Shown: positions 19,620 through 31,319, counted from the stretch's first letter. The stretch: 64,000 nucleotides of DNA from Candidatus Nitrotoga arctica (GCF_918378365.1 NZ_OU912926.1:3237052-3301051), one strand, 5' to 3'. Notes: generated by a model not told the origin, from the sequence alone. Made by a program: numbers and translations.

Positions 19620-20075
19620 TTACATCGCCCAGTTAGTAAACAATTGATGGATTACCGCTACATCATTGCTATTCTGTATTTGTTCGCGGAAGGTTTTATC
19701 ACTGAACATTTGCGCCAGTTCGCCAAGTAGTTGCAGGTGTAAATCGGTGGCCCGTTCCGGCACCAATAACACAAAAATCAGGTTTACCGGTTGGCCATCC
19801 GGTGCGTCAAACGGAATCAATGCTTGTGTCTTGACGAAAGCGGCAATCGCATCTCGCAGACCCTTGATGCGGCCGTGCGGGATAGCCACGCTGTGTCCCA
19901 AGCCAGTCGAGCCGAGCTTTTCGCGCGCAAACAGGCTATCGAATACTTGACTACGGGCGATTTTCTGAGTGTTTTCAAATAACACCCCCACTCTTTCGAA
20001 AACCCGTTTTTTACTGGTTGAATCGGCGTCCAGTATGACGTTCTCAAGGGGCAGGACTTTACTGATCAGGTTCAT
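19620..20075 (-). CDS. ptsN: Nitrogen PTS protein EIIA-Ntr (PtsN)
   Basis: 151-residue EIIA of the regulatory nitrogen phosphotransferase system. The phosphoacceptor is H67 in GLGHSVAIPHGR. It relays phosphorylation from EI-Ntr and NPr to regulatory targets such as potassium transport. It is the first gene of ptsN-hprK-rapZ and follows hpf and rpoN in the arrangement common to proteobacteria. Confidence 0.95.
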   Translation of the reverse strand: MNLISKVLPLENVILDADSTSKKRVFERVGVLFENTQKIARSQVFDSLFAREKLGSTGLGHSVAIPHGRIKGLRDAIAAFVKTQALIPFDAPDGQPVNLIFVLLVPERATDLHLQLLGELAQMFSDKTFREQIQNSNDVAVIHQLFTNWAM

Positions 20076-20087
20076 ATTTCAAGCACT

Positions 20088-20122
20088 TCAAAAATAAGGA
20101 AAGGGCGGCCGTAAACCGCCCT
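20088..20122 (-). terminator. Hairpin terminator between hpf and ptsN
   Basis: Minus-strand stem AGGGCGG/CCGCCCT (20102-20108 with 20116-20122), then a T-rich stretch. It would end or attenuate transcription from rpoN-hpf before ptsN. Confidence 0.6.
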
Positions 20123-20126
20123 GCTA

Positions 20127-20456
20127 TCATTCTTGTCCCACTGCAGGAGGATTGCCGGACTCATCATGACGACGAGCAGCATGTTTTTCTTTATGCTTGA
20201 TAATTTGACGATCAAGTTTTTCGATCAGATTATCAATCGCGACATATAAGTTCGTATCATCAGATTCCACAAAAATTGTCTTGCCACTCAGGTGGACGTT
20301 AGCCTCGGCCTTTTGTTTTAATTTTTCCACTGAAAGAATGACATTGACATCAATCATATTGTCAAAGTGACGCTCGATTTTGCCGAGTTTGCTTACCACG
20401 TGCTCGCGAATGGCGGGGGTAATTTCCAAATGGTGTCCGCTGAGATTGAGGTTCAT
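20127..20456 (-). CDS. hpf: Ribosome hibernation promoting factor, short form
   Basis: 109-residue HPF/YfiA protein beginning MNLNLSGHHLEITPAIREHV, with the basic C-terminal helix (LIEKLDRQIIKHKEKHAARRH). It binds the small subunit in stationary phase and promotes 100S dimers together with RMF-type factors, or blocks the A and P sites. It is short HPF, with no C-terminal dimerising domain. It follows rpoN by 16 bp. Confidence 0.93.
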   Translation of the reverse strand: MNLNLSGHHLEITPAIREHVVSKLGKIERHFDNMIDVNVILSVEKLKQKAEANVHLSGKTIFVESDDTNLYVAIDNLIEKLDRQIIKHKEKHAARRHDESGNPPAVGQE

Positions 20457-20472
20457 GGCCTGCTCCTTATGG

Positions 20473-21900
20473 TTAGAGTGATTTACGAAGATTAACGGGG
20501 AGGATATTCAGCAATTCCCGGTATTTTGCCACGGTACGCCGGGCAACCAATATGCCCTGCTGTGCCAGGATTCCAGACATGCGGCTGTCGGTTAGGGGGT
20601 GACGTGCGTCTTCCTGATTGACAAGCTGCTTAATGAGTGCGCGGATCGCCGTGGAAGAACACGTACCGCCACTTTCGGTCGCGATTCCGCTGCAGAAAAA
20701 ATATTTGAGTTCATAGATGCCGCGCGGGGTGAGCATGAATTTTTGCGTAGTCACGCGGGAGATGGTGGATTCATGCAGATCAAGCTGCTCTGCGATTTCG
20801 CGCAGTACCAGCGGGCACATAGCTGTGTCGCCGTGCTCGAAAAAATTGCGCTGGCGATCAACAATTGTCTGCGATACACGCAAAATAGTATCGAAACGCT
20901 GTTGCAAATTTTTGATAAACCAGCGCGCTTCCTGCAATTGACCAGCCAGCTGCTGTACGTTTTTTTCATTGCCCTGTTGCAAGATATTGGCATACATTTG
21001 GTTAACGCGCAGGCGCGGCATAGCGCCCTGATTTAGTCGTACATGCCAGTTACCGTGGCGGAATTCTACCACCACGTCAGGTACGACATAGTCTGCAGCT
21101 CGCTGTTCAAATTCAGCGCCAGGTCTTGGTTGCAGATGGGTGATGAGCGATTGCACGGTGCGCAATGCGTCATCGTCACAACGAAGGACTTTCTTCAGCT
21201 TGGCAAAATCGTGCGCACCCAACAGGTTGAGGTATTGCGACACCAAGCGCAGTGCCAGATCACGGCATGGGGTATCCTCCGGGAGCGCTTTGAGTTGTAG
21301 CGCCAGACATTCGCTTAAGGTACGGGCGGCTATGCCTGGCTGATCCAGGTGCTGTAATTGCACCAGTGCAGTTTCCAAGTCATCCAAAGTAATGTCGAGT
21401 TGTTCTGGTAGCATTTCGACAATTTCTTCCAACGGCTGCGCCAGATAACCGTTGCCGTCCAATGCGTCGATCAACAGACTGATAATTTTTCGGTCGCGCA
21501 CATCATGCTGGCTCATATTTAGTTGCCAGATGAGATGCTCACGCAGGCTGGGGGTATCCGCCGCGACTTCCGCACGAGCTTCTTTTTCATCATCCGGCCC
21601 GCTGGCTGCGGAAAAAGAGGATTCATTCCAGTCTTCTTTTACCCATTCTTCATCGGCCTGTTGCGGCATTTCATCTTTGACTTCGGTATTATCCACAGCG
21701 GCGGTAGAGGCAGCATCTCCATGTGCATAGGGCTGCATAGCGTCTTCATCTTCGCGTTCGAGCAATGGATTATCATCCAGCAAGCGTGCCACTTCCTGGT
21801 TGACTTCCAGAGTGGATAGTTGCAACAGGCGTATGGCTTGCTGCAACTGGGGGGTAAGCGTCAGTTGCTGGGATTGCCTAAGTTGTAATGTGGGTTTCAT
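20473..21900 (-). CDS. rpoN: RNA polymerase sigma-54 factor
   Basis: 475-residue sigma factor for -24/-12 promoters. Region I is the glutamine- and leucine-rich N terminus (LQLRQSQQLTLTPQLQQAIR), region II is acidic (about 50-115), and the RpoN box ARRTVAKYRE is at the C-terminal end. The ATG at 21900 is taken as the start, because the frame upstream has only TTG at 21918. It sits between lptB and hpf as in most proteobacteria. Confidence 0.96.
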   Translation of the reverse strand: MKPTLQLRQSQQLTLTPQLQQAIRLLQLSTLEVNQEVARLLDDNPLLEREDEDAMQPYAHGDAASTAAVDNTEVKDEMPQQADEEWVKEDWNESSFSAASGPDDEKEARAEVAADTPSLREHLIWQLNMSQHDVRDRKIISLLIDALDGNGYLAQPLEEIVEMLPEQLDITLDDLETALVQLQHLDQPGIAARTLSECLALQLKALPEDTPCRDLALRLVSQYLNLLGAHDFAKLKKVLRCDDDALRTVQSLITHLQPRPGAEFEQRAADYVVPDVVVEFRHGNWHVRLNQGAMPRLRVNQMYANILQQGNEKNVQQLAGQLQEARWFIKNLQQRFDTILRVSQTIVDRQRNFFEHGDTAMCPLVLREIAEQLDLHESTISRVTTQKFMLTPRGIYELKYFFCSGIATESGGTCSSTAIRALIKQLVNQEDARHPLTDSRMSGILAQQGILVARRTVAKYRELLNILPVNLRKSL

Positions 21901-21938
21901 TACGAAATTTACGGACAAGAGCGGCGCATAGTGTGCAT

Positions 21939-22661
21939 TTATAGTTTGAAATGCTCGCCGAGATATACTTTTCTCACACCTTCATTATAAATGATTTCAT
22001 CAGGTTTGCCTTCCGCCATTACCGACCCGGCATTAATAATATAGGCGCGGTCACAGATTCCCAATGTTTCGCGAACATTGTGGTCAGTAATCAGCACGCC
22101 AATGTCACGCTCTTTAAGAAAACGAATGATTTTCTGAATGTCCAGCACGGCAATCGGATCCACCCCCGCAAACGGTTCATCCAGCAGAATGAAGCGTGGA
22201 TTGGTGGCCAGCGCGCGAGCGATTTCGACACGTCGTCGTTCGCCCCCGGACAGGCTGACAGCTGGATTGTTTCGTATATGAGTAATATGCAGATCCTCCA
22301 TCAACTCGTCCTGCCGTGCTTGAATTTCATCGTTATCATAATCTTGTAATTCCAGCACAGCCTGAATATTTTGCGCGACCGTTAGGCGGCGAAAAATAGA
22401 TGCTTCCTGTGGCAGATAGCCCAACCCCAAACGCGCGCGACGATGAATGGGGAGATGAGTAATGTTCTGTCCATTGATGAAAATATCGCCTCCGTCTGCA
22501 GCTACCAGCCCGACAATCATGTAGAAACAAGTGGTCTTTCCAGCACCGTTAGGGCCAAGCAGTCCCACTACCTCACCGCTCTGTACCGACAGGGAAACAT
22601 CATGCACTACGGTGCGGGATCGATAGCGCTTTTTCAGTGCAACGGCGCGCAGCTCGCTCAT
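21939..22661 (-). CDS. lptB: LPS export ABC transporter ATP-binding protein LptB
   Basis: 240-residue ATPase that powers extraction of lipopolysaccharide by LptFG and its passage along LptC-LptA. Walker A is [12 protein letters not shown], the ABC signature LSGGERRR, Walker [14 protein letters not shown], and the switch histidine is in [10 protein letters not shown]. Its ATG overlaps the lptA stop by 4 bp. Confidence 0.96.
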   Translation of the reverse strand: MSELRAVALKKRYRSRTVVHDVSLSVQSGEVVGLLGPNGAGKTTCFYMIVGLVAADGGDIFINGQNITHLPIHRRARLGLGYLPQEASIFRRLTVAQNIQAVLELQDYDNDEIQARQDELMEDLHITHIRNNPAVSLSGGERRRVEIARALATNPRFILLDEPFAGVDPIAVLDIQKIIRFLKERDIGVLITDHNVRETLGICDRAYIINAGSVMAEGKPDEIIYNEGVRKVYLGEHFKL

Positions 22662-23227
22662 TGATGTTCGTTAGGCTTGGTTAGTATCGTTGTCGGCTTG
22701 ATTGACAGCGGTTCGCCCACTGAAGAGCGCTTGTTTTTTGGTTGGATGATAGCGCGCACGCGTCCCTTGTTGGAGGTACCGTTCACCTGAAATATCTCAG
22801 TTTTGGAGTTATAGGTAATATGTTCACCACGCACTTCATCCTGATCCTGCTTTACACGCGCCTGACCGAAGAAATCTATGATTGCAGTCTTGGTGTCATA
22901 TTCAATGCGCTCGCCATACCCTTCTACATATCCGTCAATATTATCGCGCTTCTGACGAAAGCTGGTGAGTTGTCCGGTGGCCGTACCGTGCTTGAATCCT
23001 TCCTTGTCTTGTACTACGACAATTTTGTCGGCGTTAATAACCATCGTGCCCTGAGTGAGCTGCACCTTGCCTTCAAAGACGCTAATTTGTTTGACATCAT
23101 CAATACTGAGCTGATTTGCTTCCAAATGCATCGGCTTATCACGGTCGGCAAGTTCCGCTTGGCTGATTGGCACATGACAGATAAGCTCTATGCAGAGCAA
23201 AGCGGCATATTTAATTTTTGTCGGGCA
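22658..23227 (-). CDS. lptA: Lipopolysaccharide transport periplasmic protein LptA
   Basis: 189-residue protein with a signal peptide ([20 protein letters not shown], cleaved near SQA) and the OstA-like beta-jellyroll: [41 protein letters not shown] and [13 protein letters not shown]. It forms the periplasmic bridge for LPS. The ATG at 23227 overlaps the end of lptC by 17 bp; an upstream TTG at 23251 is less likely. Confidence 0.92.
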   Translation of the reverse strand, partial: CPTKIKYAALLCIELICHVPISQAELADRDKPMHLEANQLSIDDVKQISVFEGKVQLTQGTMVINADKIVVVQDKEGFKHGTATGQLTSFRQKRDNIDGYVEGYGERIEYDTKTAIIDFFGQARVKQDQDEVRGEHITYNSKTEIFQVNGTSNKGRVRAIIQPKNKRSSVGEPLSIKPTTILTKPNEHQ

Positions 23228-23804
23228 CATATTCACTTTTAACTTGCGCAAGCAGTTTTACTATATGCGCTTTATTATCAAATTTCATGCCTACTGCGTG
23301 CACAATGTTACGTCCATCAACCATAGTGACAGGCTGGTCTGTTTCGGCCAAGCCACGGTCAGGGATCACATGCAGATAAGTAGTGGTGAATATCATGTCT
23401 CTTTGCTTGGTACTGTTAGGACGCACGATTTTTACATTATCGCGTAAAAATATTTCATCGCCCTTGCCTGACACCATTCCATTATTTGCAGAAGTATGCG
23501 TGGGAGGATGATCTAAATCAAAGCTGGTAAGTACAGGCGCTTCCAGGTACGTGCTATCGTTATCCGGGTAATGCAGCATTGTTTTTGCAGCCATCACGAA
23601 ACGCGGTTTGCCCTGTTCATTCAGCGTGGTAGCGACAAATTTACTAACAATAAAATCTGGATCGTGGCGCTTGCTGCTGTCGGGTGCGGACGGTAGCGGC
23701 TGTACTTGCTGATTCAGCCAATAAGCTGCGCCCAGTAGCAGCAATAGCAACGGTAAACCGGTGAACCAAGCGCGCAAACGGTCAATAACAATTGAATAAT
23801 TCAT
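23211..23804 (-). CDS. lptC: LPS export protein LptC
   Basis: 197-residue single-pass inner-membrane protein. One helix near residues 15-32 (WFTGLPLLLLLLGAAYW) is followed by a periplasmic jellyroll with DFIVSKFVATTLNEQGKPRF and the MVSGKGDEIFLRDNV stretch. It hands LPS from LptBFG to LptA. The ATG overlaps the kdsC stop (ATGA). Confidence 0.9.
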   Translation of the reverse strand: MNYSIVIDRLRAWFTGLPLLLLLLGAAYWLNQQVQPLPSAPDSSKRHDPDFIVSKFVATTLNEQGKPRFVMAAKTMLHYPDNDSTYLEAPVLTSFDLDHPPTHTSANNGMVSGKGDEIFLRDNVKIVRPNSTKQRDMIFTTTYLHVIPDRGLAETDQPVTMVDGRNIVHAVGMKFDNKAHIVKLLAQVKSEYVPDKN

Positions 23805-24319
23805 GCCAAATAAGGCGCGAGTTGCGCATCTAGCGTGCCTTGCGCCGACATCAGCAATTCGCATGCTTCACGTACCGCGCCATGCCCGCCGTCTCGCTCG
23901 GTAATATAGTGAGCGCGATCGCGCACCGTTTGCGGCGCACTCGGCACGCTGATAGCCAACCCGACACGAAGCATTACCGGTAGATCCATTACGTCGTCAC
24001 CCATAAATGCGGCGACATCCAAGGGCAGATCGAGCTGAGCAAGCATTTTTTGCATGCTAGCAAGCTTGTCATGAACACCTTGATACAGGTGCGAGATGCC
24101 AAGGTGGTGCGCGCGTAGCTCTACGCACCGGGAGGTCCGACCAGTAATAATGGCCAGTTCCACACCGGATGCTTTGAGCATTTTTAAGCCATGTCCGTCA
24201 AGCGAATTGAAGCGTTTAAACTCTTCACCGGAGTCGGTTAAATAGAGGCCGCCATCCGTCATGATGCCGTCCACATCAAAGGCGATGAGGCGGATGGACT
24301 GTGCTTGACTTAACGACAT
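23801..24319 (-). CDS. kdsC: 3-deoxy-D-manno-octulosonate 8-phosphate phosphatase
   Basis: 172-residue HAD phosphatase that releases Kdo from Kdo-8-phosphate for LPS core synthesis. The nucleophile motif is FDVDGIMTDGG (D15, D17); SLDGHGLKMLK, AIITGRTSR and AFMGDDVMDLPVM complete the HAD set. It has no cap domain, as usual for KdsC. The ATG at 24319 overlaps the kdsD stop by one base. Confidence 0.94.
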   Translation of the reverse strand: MSLSQAQSIRLIAFDVDGIMTDGGLYLTDSGEEFKRFNSLDGHGLKMLKASGVELAIITGRTSRCVELRAHHLGISHLYQGVHDKLASMQKMLAQLDLPLDVAAFMGDDVMDLPVMLRVGLAISVPSAPQTVRDRAHYITERDGGHGAVREACELLMSAQGTLDAQLAPYLA

Positions 24320-25305
24320 CAAATCACTTTCGCACGCAGCAGATCATGCATATTCAGAGCGCCTACCAGCTTATTGTTGGAATCTATCACCAGCATCTGG
24401 CTAATATTATATTGTTCCATGATCTGCACCGCTTCGGCTGCCAGTGCATCCGGCTTAATACTGCGCGGATTGCGCGACATGACGGAGCTGATTGTAGTGG
24501 TGGTGAAATCAACACGTTTTTCCAACGTGCGGCGTAAATCTCCATCAGTATAGATGCCCAGCACCTGCCTAGCATCATCTACAATGGCGGTCATGCCTAA
24601 CCCTTTGCACGAGATTTCAAGCACTGCCTCGGCCAGCGTTGCATTTTGATTCACCGCAGGAACCCCCTTGTCGGAATGCATAATGTCGCGCACATGGGTA
24701 AGCAAACGGCGACCCAAGCTTCCGCCAGGGTGCGAACGCGCAAAATCTTCCTCCCCGAACCCTTTGGCATCCAACAGCGCCACGGCCAGTGCATCACCCA
24801 ATGCCAGCGCTGCCGTAGTACTGGCGGTAGGAGCAAGCCCTAACGGGCAAGCTTCCTTGTCCACCGCAGCATCGAGGTGCGCGTCTGCCGCCTCTGCCAA
24901 GCTAGATCGCGGATTGCCGGTCAGACTAATCAACCGTGCTCCCTGACGTTTGATAACTGGCACGATAGTAAGTAATTCCTGACTTTCTCCGGAATACGAT
25001 AACGCAATAAACACATCTTTAGCAGTGATCATGCCTAAATCGCCGTGACTAGCTTCGGCGGGATGTACAAAATACGCTGGAGTACCCGTGCTAGACAGTG
25101 TAGCGGCGATCTTGCGTGCAATATGACCAGACTTACCCATACCGCTTACAATCACACGGCCTTCGCAGGCTAAAATGATATTTAATGCCTGCAGAAAATT
25201 TTCATCTATGCGTTGCGTAAGAGCCAATACAGCTGCGGCTTCAATATGTAATACCTCGCGAGCTAAATCAAGTGCACGTGGGGTGGCGAAGATGGCTTTG
25301 TTCAT
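24319..25305 (-). CDS. kdsD: Arabinose-5-phosphate isomerase KdsD
   Basis: 328-residue isomerase making arabinose-5-phosphate from ribulose-5-phosphate, the first step of Kdo synthesis. The N-terminal SIS domain has RVIVSGMGKSGHIARKIA, then SSTGTPAYFVHPAEASHGDLG, and ALSYSGESQE. Two CBS domains fill the C-terminal third (about 210-325). It forms kdsD-kdsC-lptC-lptA-lptB. Confidence 0.95.
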   Translation of the reverse strand: MNKAIFATPRALDLAREVLHIEAAAVLALTQRIDENFLQALNIILACEGRVIVSGMGKSGHIARKIAATLSSTGTPAYFVHPAEASHGDLGMITAKDVFIALSYSGESQELLTIVPVIKRQGARLISLTGNPRSSLAEAADAHLDAAVDKEACPLGLAPTASTTAALALGDALAVALLDAKGFGEEDFARSHPGGSLGRRLLTHVRDIMHSDKGVPAVNQNATLAEAVLEISCKGLGMTAIVDDARQVLGIYTDGDLRRTLEKRVDFTTTTISSVMSRNPRSIKPDALAAEAVQIMEQYNISQMLVIDSNNKLVGALNMHDLLRAKVI

Positions 25306-25404
25306 GGTGACGAATTATAACAGTGCCATTCGGGTGTAGTGCAATTTTGAAAGAACAGTGCGGACGCGAACAATCTCAAATGAGACGTCTTATTTTCAAC
25401 AACT

Positions 25405-26703
25405 TCACGAGCCCATTCTGAACCGGGCGGACTGCGCATGTGCATGCAAGCCCTCACCCAAGGCCAGCACTTCTGCAATTTCGCCCAACATCCCTGCACC
25501 CTGCGCGGATACTTGAATCAAGCTGCTGCGTTTCTGAAAGTCATACACTCCCAGCGGGGAAGAAAAACGGGCCGTGCCGGAAGTCGGCAGGACGTGATTA
25601 GGACCAGCGCAATAATCACCAAGCGACTCGGAAGTGTAACAGCCCAAGAAAATTGCCCCGGCATGCTTGATTTTTGGCAGCCATTGCTGGGGATCAGCCA
25701 CTGAAAGCTCAAGATGCTCCGGTGCTATACGGTTACTGATAACACAAGCCTCATCCAAATCAGCCACATCAATCAAAGCACCGCGGTTCTCTAATGCAGT
25801 GCGAATGATTTCACAGCGCGGCATCTGCGCCAGCAGACGATCTGCACTTTGCGCCACGGCCGTGGCGAAAGCTACATCCGGTGTCAGCAGGATGGCCTGC
25901 GCTAATTCATCGTGCTCTGCTTGAGAAAATAGATCCATCGCAATCCAGTCCGGATCGGTTTGTCCATCGCAGATCACCAGAATCTCTGATGGCCCTGCCA
26001 CCATATCAATACCAACCACGCCGAATACGCGGCGCTTGGCGGCGGCCACGTAAGCGTTGCCGGGGCCGACGATTTTATCTACACGCGGCACGGTTGCCGT
26101 GCCATAGGCCAGCGCAGCAATCGCTTGCGCTCCGCCAATGGTGAACACCCGATCTACCCCAGCCAGATGGGCTGCTGCTAGCACCAGTGCGTTTCGCACT
26201 CCGTCTGGAGTCGGCACTACCATAATGAGTTCGCCCACCCCAGCCACTTTTGCTGGTAGCGCATTCATCAGTACTGAAGATGGGTAGGCAGCCTTGCCGC
26301 CCGGCACATACAGACCAACCCGATCCAATGGCGTAATCTGCTGACCGAGCAGGGTGCCGTCCGTCTCGGTATAGCTCCATGAAACTTGCAACTGCTTTTG
26401 ATGGTAAGCGGTAACGCGCTGTGCGGCCTGCTCCAGAGCGGCGCGCTGTGCGGCGGGCAATCCCTCAAAGGCGGCAAGCAAGACAGCAGGAGGCAGTTCC
26501 AATGCAGCACTATCATGCACCTCCATACGATCGAAGCGTCGGGTGTATTCGAGCAGGGCGACATCGCCGCGTGTGCGCACATCCGCCAGAATAGCCGCCA
26601 CAGTTGCGTCCAGCTGGTGATCCTGAGTCGCCTCGAAAGCCAGCAGCCTATCCAGTTGCGAGTTGAAATCTGGCTGCCGAGTAGAAAGCCGTCTGATGTT
26701 CAT
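25405..26703 (-). CDS. hisD: Histidinol dehydrogenase
   Basis: 432-residue enzyme for the last two oxidations of histidine synthesis (histidinol to histidine, NAD+, zinc). [21 protein letters not shown], the [14 protein letters not shown] and [17 protein letters not shown] segments, AGPSEILVI and [11 protein letters not shown] are all present. Its start overlaps the hisG stop by 4 bp. The remaining his genes are not in the window. Confidence 0.96.
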   Translation of the reverse strand: MNIRRLSTRQPDFNSQLDRLLAFEATQDHQLDATVAAILADVRTRGDVALLEYTRRFDRMEVHDSAALELPPAVLLAAFEGLPAAQRAALEQAAQRVTAYHQKQLQVSWSYTETDGTLLGQQITPLDRVGLYVPGGKAAYPSSVLMNALPAKVAGVGELIMVVPTPDGVRNALVLAAAHLAGVDRVFTIGGAQAIAALAYGTATVPRVDKIVGPGNAYVAAAKRRVFGVVGIDMVAGPSEILVICDGQTDPDWIAMDLFSQAEHDELAQAILLTPDVAFATAVAQSADRLLAQMPRCEIIRTALENRGALIDVADLDEACVISNRIAPEHLELSVADPQQWLPKIKHAGAIFLGCYTSESLGDYCAGPNHVLPTSGTARFSSPLGVYDFQKRSSLIQVSAQGAGMLGEIAEVLALGEGLHAHAQSARFRMGS

Positions 26704-27338
26704 TGAACTACCGCCAAGGAAAACGCATCCAGCATAGGCTGAATAGCCGCGTGTTTGAGTTTAAGTGAGGCCTGATTCACCACCAGACGCGAGGAAATCG
26801 CAGAGATCTCTTCTACCGCCTTGAGATGATTGGCCTTCAGTGTGTTGCCGCTGCTGACCAAGTCCACGATTGCATCTGACAAACCAACCAGTGGCGCCAG
26901 CTCCATCGAACCATACAATTTGATCAAATCCACATGCACACCTTTAGCCGCAAAATGCTCGCGTGCGGTCTGCACGTATTTGGTCGCCACACGCAGGCGC
27001 GCGCCCTGACGCACTGCGGAGTCATAATCAAAATCATTCCTTACTGCCACCATCATGCGGCAACGCGCAATATTCAAATCCAGCGGCTGATACAAACCCG
27101 TGCCGCCATGCTCGTCGAGCACATCCTTGCCCGCGATCCCCAAATCAGCAGCTCCGTATTGCACATAGGTCGGCACATCGGAAGCACGCACGATAATAAG
27201 GCGTACGTCGGCACGATTGGTAGATAAAATCAACTTGCGCGTAGGCTCCGGCGCTTCCAGCGGCGTAATGCCCGCCGCCTGCAACAACGGCAAAGTCTCT
27301 TCAAAGATGCGCCCTTTGGATAAGGCGATGGTAATCAT
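26700..27338 (-). CDS. hisG: ATP phosphoribosyltransferase, short form
   Basis: 212-residue catalytic subunit of the first step of histidine synthesis. It has the short (HisG-S) architecture: [53 protein letters not shown]. Short HisG lacks the C-terminal regulatory domain and normally needs HisZ, which is not visible here. It precedes hisD with a 4-bp overlap. Confidence 0.95.
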   Translation of the reverse strand: MITIALSKGRIFEETLPLLQAAGITPLEAPEPTRKLILSTNRADVRLIIVRASDVPTYVQYGAADLGIAGKDVLDEHGGTGLYQPLDLNIARCRMMVAVRNDFDYDSAVRQGARLRVATKYVQTAREHFAAKGVHVDLIKLYGSMELAPLVGLSDAIVDLVSSGNTLKANHLKAVEEISAISSRLVVNQASLKLKHAAIQPMLDAFSLAVVQ

Positions 27339-27352
27339 GCGGTATCTTTCAT

Positions 27353-28633
<1,281 letters not shown>

Positions 28634-28702
28634 TTAATGTATTGGAGATAAATTCACGTCAATTCTGTTCGATGTCTTACTAAATACCTTGTGAAATAAT
28701 CA

Positions 28703-29458
28703 TCAGTACCGCAATTTATAGCCAGACCTTAACAATCCCAAAGACAACAGTGTCAGACCCAGCATACACCCGCCCGTCACCATCAAACTTACCCAAGGAG
28801 AAATGTCCGATACACCGAAAAATCCATAACGAAAACCATCTATCACATAAAAAAATGGGTTGAAGCGCGACAACTCCTGCCAAAATGGCGGCAGCGAGTG
28901 AATGGAATAGAATACGCCGGATAAGAAAGTCAACGGCATGATAATGAAATTCTGGAATCCTGCGAGTTGATCGAATTTTTCTGCCCACATCCCCGCCACC
29001 ACGCCCAGTGAGCCAAGCATCGCGCTTCCCAGAACGGCGAACAATATAATCCAGATGGGAAACTGCAACGGCGGCTGGGCAAACCATAATGCGGCCAAAT
29101 ATACGCCTATGCCGACCACCAAGCCGCGTAGCATGGAAGCAAGCACATATGCCGCAAAGAATTCCCAATAGGCAATCGGCGCCAGCAGCACGAACACGAT
29201 ATTGCCAGTAATCTTGGACTGAATCAGGCTGGAAGAACTGTTAGCAAAAGCGTTCTGCAACATTGCCATCATCATCAGTCCCGGGATCAGGAAGGCAGTG
29301 TAATGCACCCCCGGATACACCTCGACATGCTGTGCCAGCACATGCGAAAAAATCAGCAGATAGAGCAATGCGGTCAACACTGGAGCCAGTACGGTCTGGA
29401 AGCCCACCTTCCACACACGGAATACCTCTTTGTAGAGCAAGCTGTAAAAACTCAACAT
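28703..29458 (-). CDS. ABC-2 type transporter permease, YadH-like
   Basis: 251-residue permease with six hydrophobic helices, of the ABC-2 (YadH/NodJ-like) type, starting FYSLLYKEVFRVWKVG and with PGLMMMAMLQNAFANSSSSL. It pairs with the ATPase gene 7 bp upstream. The exported substrate is unknown. The pair commonly sits between mla genes and murA in betaproteobacteria. Confidence 0.9.
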   Translation of the reverse strand: MLSFYSLLYKEVFRVWKVGFQTVLAPVLTALLYLLIFSHVLAQHVEVYPGVHYTAFLIPGLMMMAMLQNAFANSSSSLIQSKITGNIVFVLLAPIAYWEFFAAYVLASMLRGLVVGIGVYLAALWFAQPPLQFPIWIILFAVLGSAMLGSLGVVAGMWAEKFDQLAGFQNFIIMPLTFLSGVFYSIHSLPPFWQELSRFNPFFYVIDGFRYGFFGVSDISPWVSLMVTGGCMLGLTLLSLGLLRSGYKLRY

Positions 29459-29465
29459 GCCCGCC

Positions 29466-30401
29466 TCACTGCACGGCCCGCCCCACCAAACGCAGAAATA
29501 CCTCTTCCAGATCAGGCTGCTGCAAGGTCATCTCCTGCACCGCAACCCCAGCCATACGCAGTTCCGCCAGTACTGACTCCAATGCTTGATAGGTTGGCAA
29601 AGTCAGCAGGTAATCGCTGTCCGTCTGTTCAACCACGTGCGGCAGCAATGCAGCAGGTAGACAACCCGCTAGTTTCAGTCTGACGCGACAACCGGCCAAG
29701 CTACTGAGTAAATTTTGTGTGCTATCCAGCGCTACAATTCGGCCGTGCTTGAGCATGGCAATCCGTGTGCATAAAGCTTCCGCTTCTTCCAGATAATGAG
29801 TTGTTAACAGAATAGTATGCCCATCGCGGTTAAGCTGCTGGATGAAGCGCCATAACGATTGGCGCAGCTCTACGTCCACCCCGGCAGTCGGTTCATCCAA
29901 CACAATGACGGGCGGCTTATGCACCAGGGCCTGCGCCACCAAAACACGACGCTTCATACCCCCGGACAGGCGGCGCATATTGGTATCGGCTTTACTGGTC
30001 AAATCCAAGTGGTGCATGATCTCATTAATCCAGGTGTCGTTATGACGCAATCCAAAAAAACCAGACTGCAAACGCAACGTTTCGCGCACTGTGAAAAAAG
30101 GATCAAAGGCCAACTCTTGCGGCACCACACCCAACACGCGGCGGCTAGCACGATAGTGCTTGACTACATCATGTCCCAGTACTGACAGCTGCCCACCATC
30201 TGGCAACGCAAGTCCGGCCAGCAGGTTAATCAGCGTGGTTTTGCCTGCACCGTTGGGGCCTAGTAAACCGAAGAACTCACCCTGCTCAATACGCAAATCC
30301 ACGCCGTCCAATGCTTGTAATTGACCATAGTGCTTACGTGCTTGGCGCACATCAATGGCAGGGGGCATCAAATTGAAGGGATCAAGGTTGCGCGGAATCA
30401 T
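29466..30401 (-). CDS. ABC transporter ATP-binding protein, YadG-like
   Basis: 311-residue ATPase with Walker [20 protein letters not shown], signature RLSGGMKRR, Walker B VIVLDEPTAGVD and switch histidine LLTTHYLEEAE. It energises the adjacent permease. The start is uncertain: the ATG at 30401 overlaps the mlaB stop by 20 bp, and an ATG at 30368 (MPPAIDVRQ) is also possible; neither has a clear ribosome-binding site. Confidence 0.9.
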   Translation of the reverse strand: MIPRNLDPFNLMPPAIDVRQARKHYGQLQALDGVDLRIEQGEFFGLLGPNGAGKTTLINLLAGLALPDGGQLSVLGHDVVKHYRASRRVLGVVPQELAFDPFFTVRETLRLQSGFFGLRHNDTWINEIMHHLDLTSKADTNMRRLSGGMKRRVLVAQALVHKPPVIVLDEPTAGVDVELRQSLWRFIQQLNRDGHTILLTTHYLEEAEALCTRIAMLKHGRIVALDSTQNLLSSLAGCRVRLKLAGCLPAALLPHVVEQTDSDYLLTLPTYQALESVLAELRMAGVAVQEMTLQQPDLEEVFLRLVGRAVQ

Positions 30402-30684
30402 TACCGCATAGCGGCAGCAGGTCTAAAACGCCATACAAACGAGCCAAGCTTAACAAATTCTCTGGAACATGAGCAAAGCACAGTTGCATACTATTACGCT
30501 GCGCCTCACGTAGCCAAGCCAGCAGCAAACTGACCGCGGCAGAATCCACCGTCTCTACCTCAGCCAAGTCAACCACCAGCGATGTTTCTCCAGAAACTGG
30601 CAAACCATTTTTGAACAGGGATGTAACCGTTTCAATGGTCAGATGACTCGTTACTTGCACACGGCCACCGTCCCTGTCACTCAC
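30382..30684 (-). CDS. mlaB: STAS domain protein MlaB
   Basis: 100-residue STAS domain protein with LVVDLAEVETVDSAAVSLLL, the conserved segment around the usual phosphorylatable or contact serine/threonine. In Mla transport it binds the ATPase MlaF and stabilises the complex. It starts with GTG at 30684 overlapping the mlaC stop (GTGA). Confidence 0.87.
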   Translation of the reverse strand: MSDRDGGRVQVTSHLTIETVTSLFKNGLPVSGETSLVVDLAEVETVDSAAVSLLLAWLREAQRNSMQLCFAHVPENLLSLARLYGVLDLLPLCGNDSAQP

Positions 30685-31319
30685 TTGGACGTCGCCTTAG
30701 GCGACATTGTGCCAGTCTGTGCCTGATTTTTTTCTACTAACATTTTAATCAAGCCATCAATACCGCTCTTCTGAATTTTCTCAGCGAAGGTACCACGATA
30801 GTTGGTTACCAAACTCACACCTTCAATCGATAGGTCATACACCTTCCAACCATGAGCGGTCTTTTCCATATCATAATTGACGGGCAGAGGTGGTTTGCCT
30901 TTGTTAATAATAGAAGTTTTTATAGTCACTTCGTTGGCATCATTTGCCATTTTGAGCGGCTTCACTTCAACCTCCTGATTCTGGTAGGTAGTGAATGCCG
31001 TTGTGTACGTACGCACCAGCAAATTGCGAAACTCGATTTCCAAGACTTTCTTCTGTTCCGGCGTAGCACTACCCCAGTTCTTGCCTACGGCCAGTCTGGT
31101 CATGCGAGTAAAATTAAAATGTGGCAGCACCTTTGCATCCACCAATTCAATAACTTTCTTCGTATTACCCGTCTGAATATCCTTATCTCGTTTAACGATG
31201 GCCAGCACTTCATCCACGGTATTTCTGATTAGCGCTTCCGGTTCTGGCGTATCCGCGCGCGCACCCAGTGACACACACGCCAGCAATACTCCCATCCACA
31301 ATGTAATTATTTTGTTCAT
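30681..31319 (-). CDS. mlaC: Mla periplasmic phospholipid carrier MlaC
   Basis: 212-residue soluble periplasmic protein. A signal peptide (ITLWMGVLLACVSLGARA) is cleaved before DTPEPEAL. The Tol-Tol-Ttg2 domain has PHFNFTRMTRLAVGKNW and LLVRTYTTAFTTYQNQEV. It shuttles phospholipid between the outer membrane and MlaFEDB. The start at 31319 has AAAGG upstream. Confidence 0.93.
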   Translation of the reverse strand: MNKIITLWMGVLLACVSLGARADTPEPEALIRNTVDEVLAIVKRDKDIQTGNTKKVIELVDAKVLPHFNFTRMTRLAVGKNWGSATPEQKKVLEIEFRNLLVRTYTTAFTTYQNQEVEVKPLKMANDANEVTIKTSIINKGKPPLPVNYDMEKTAHGWKVYDLSIEGVSLVTNYRGTFAEKIQKSGIDGLIKMLVEKNQAQTGTMSPKATSK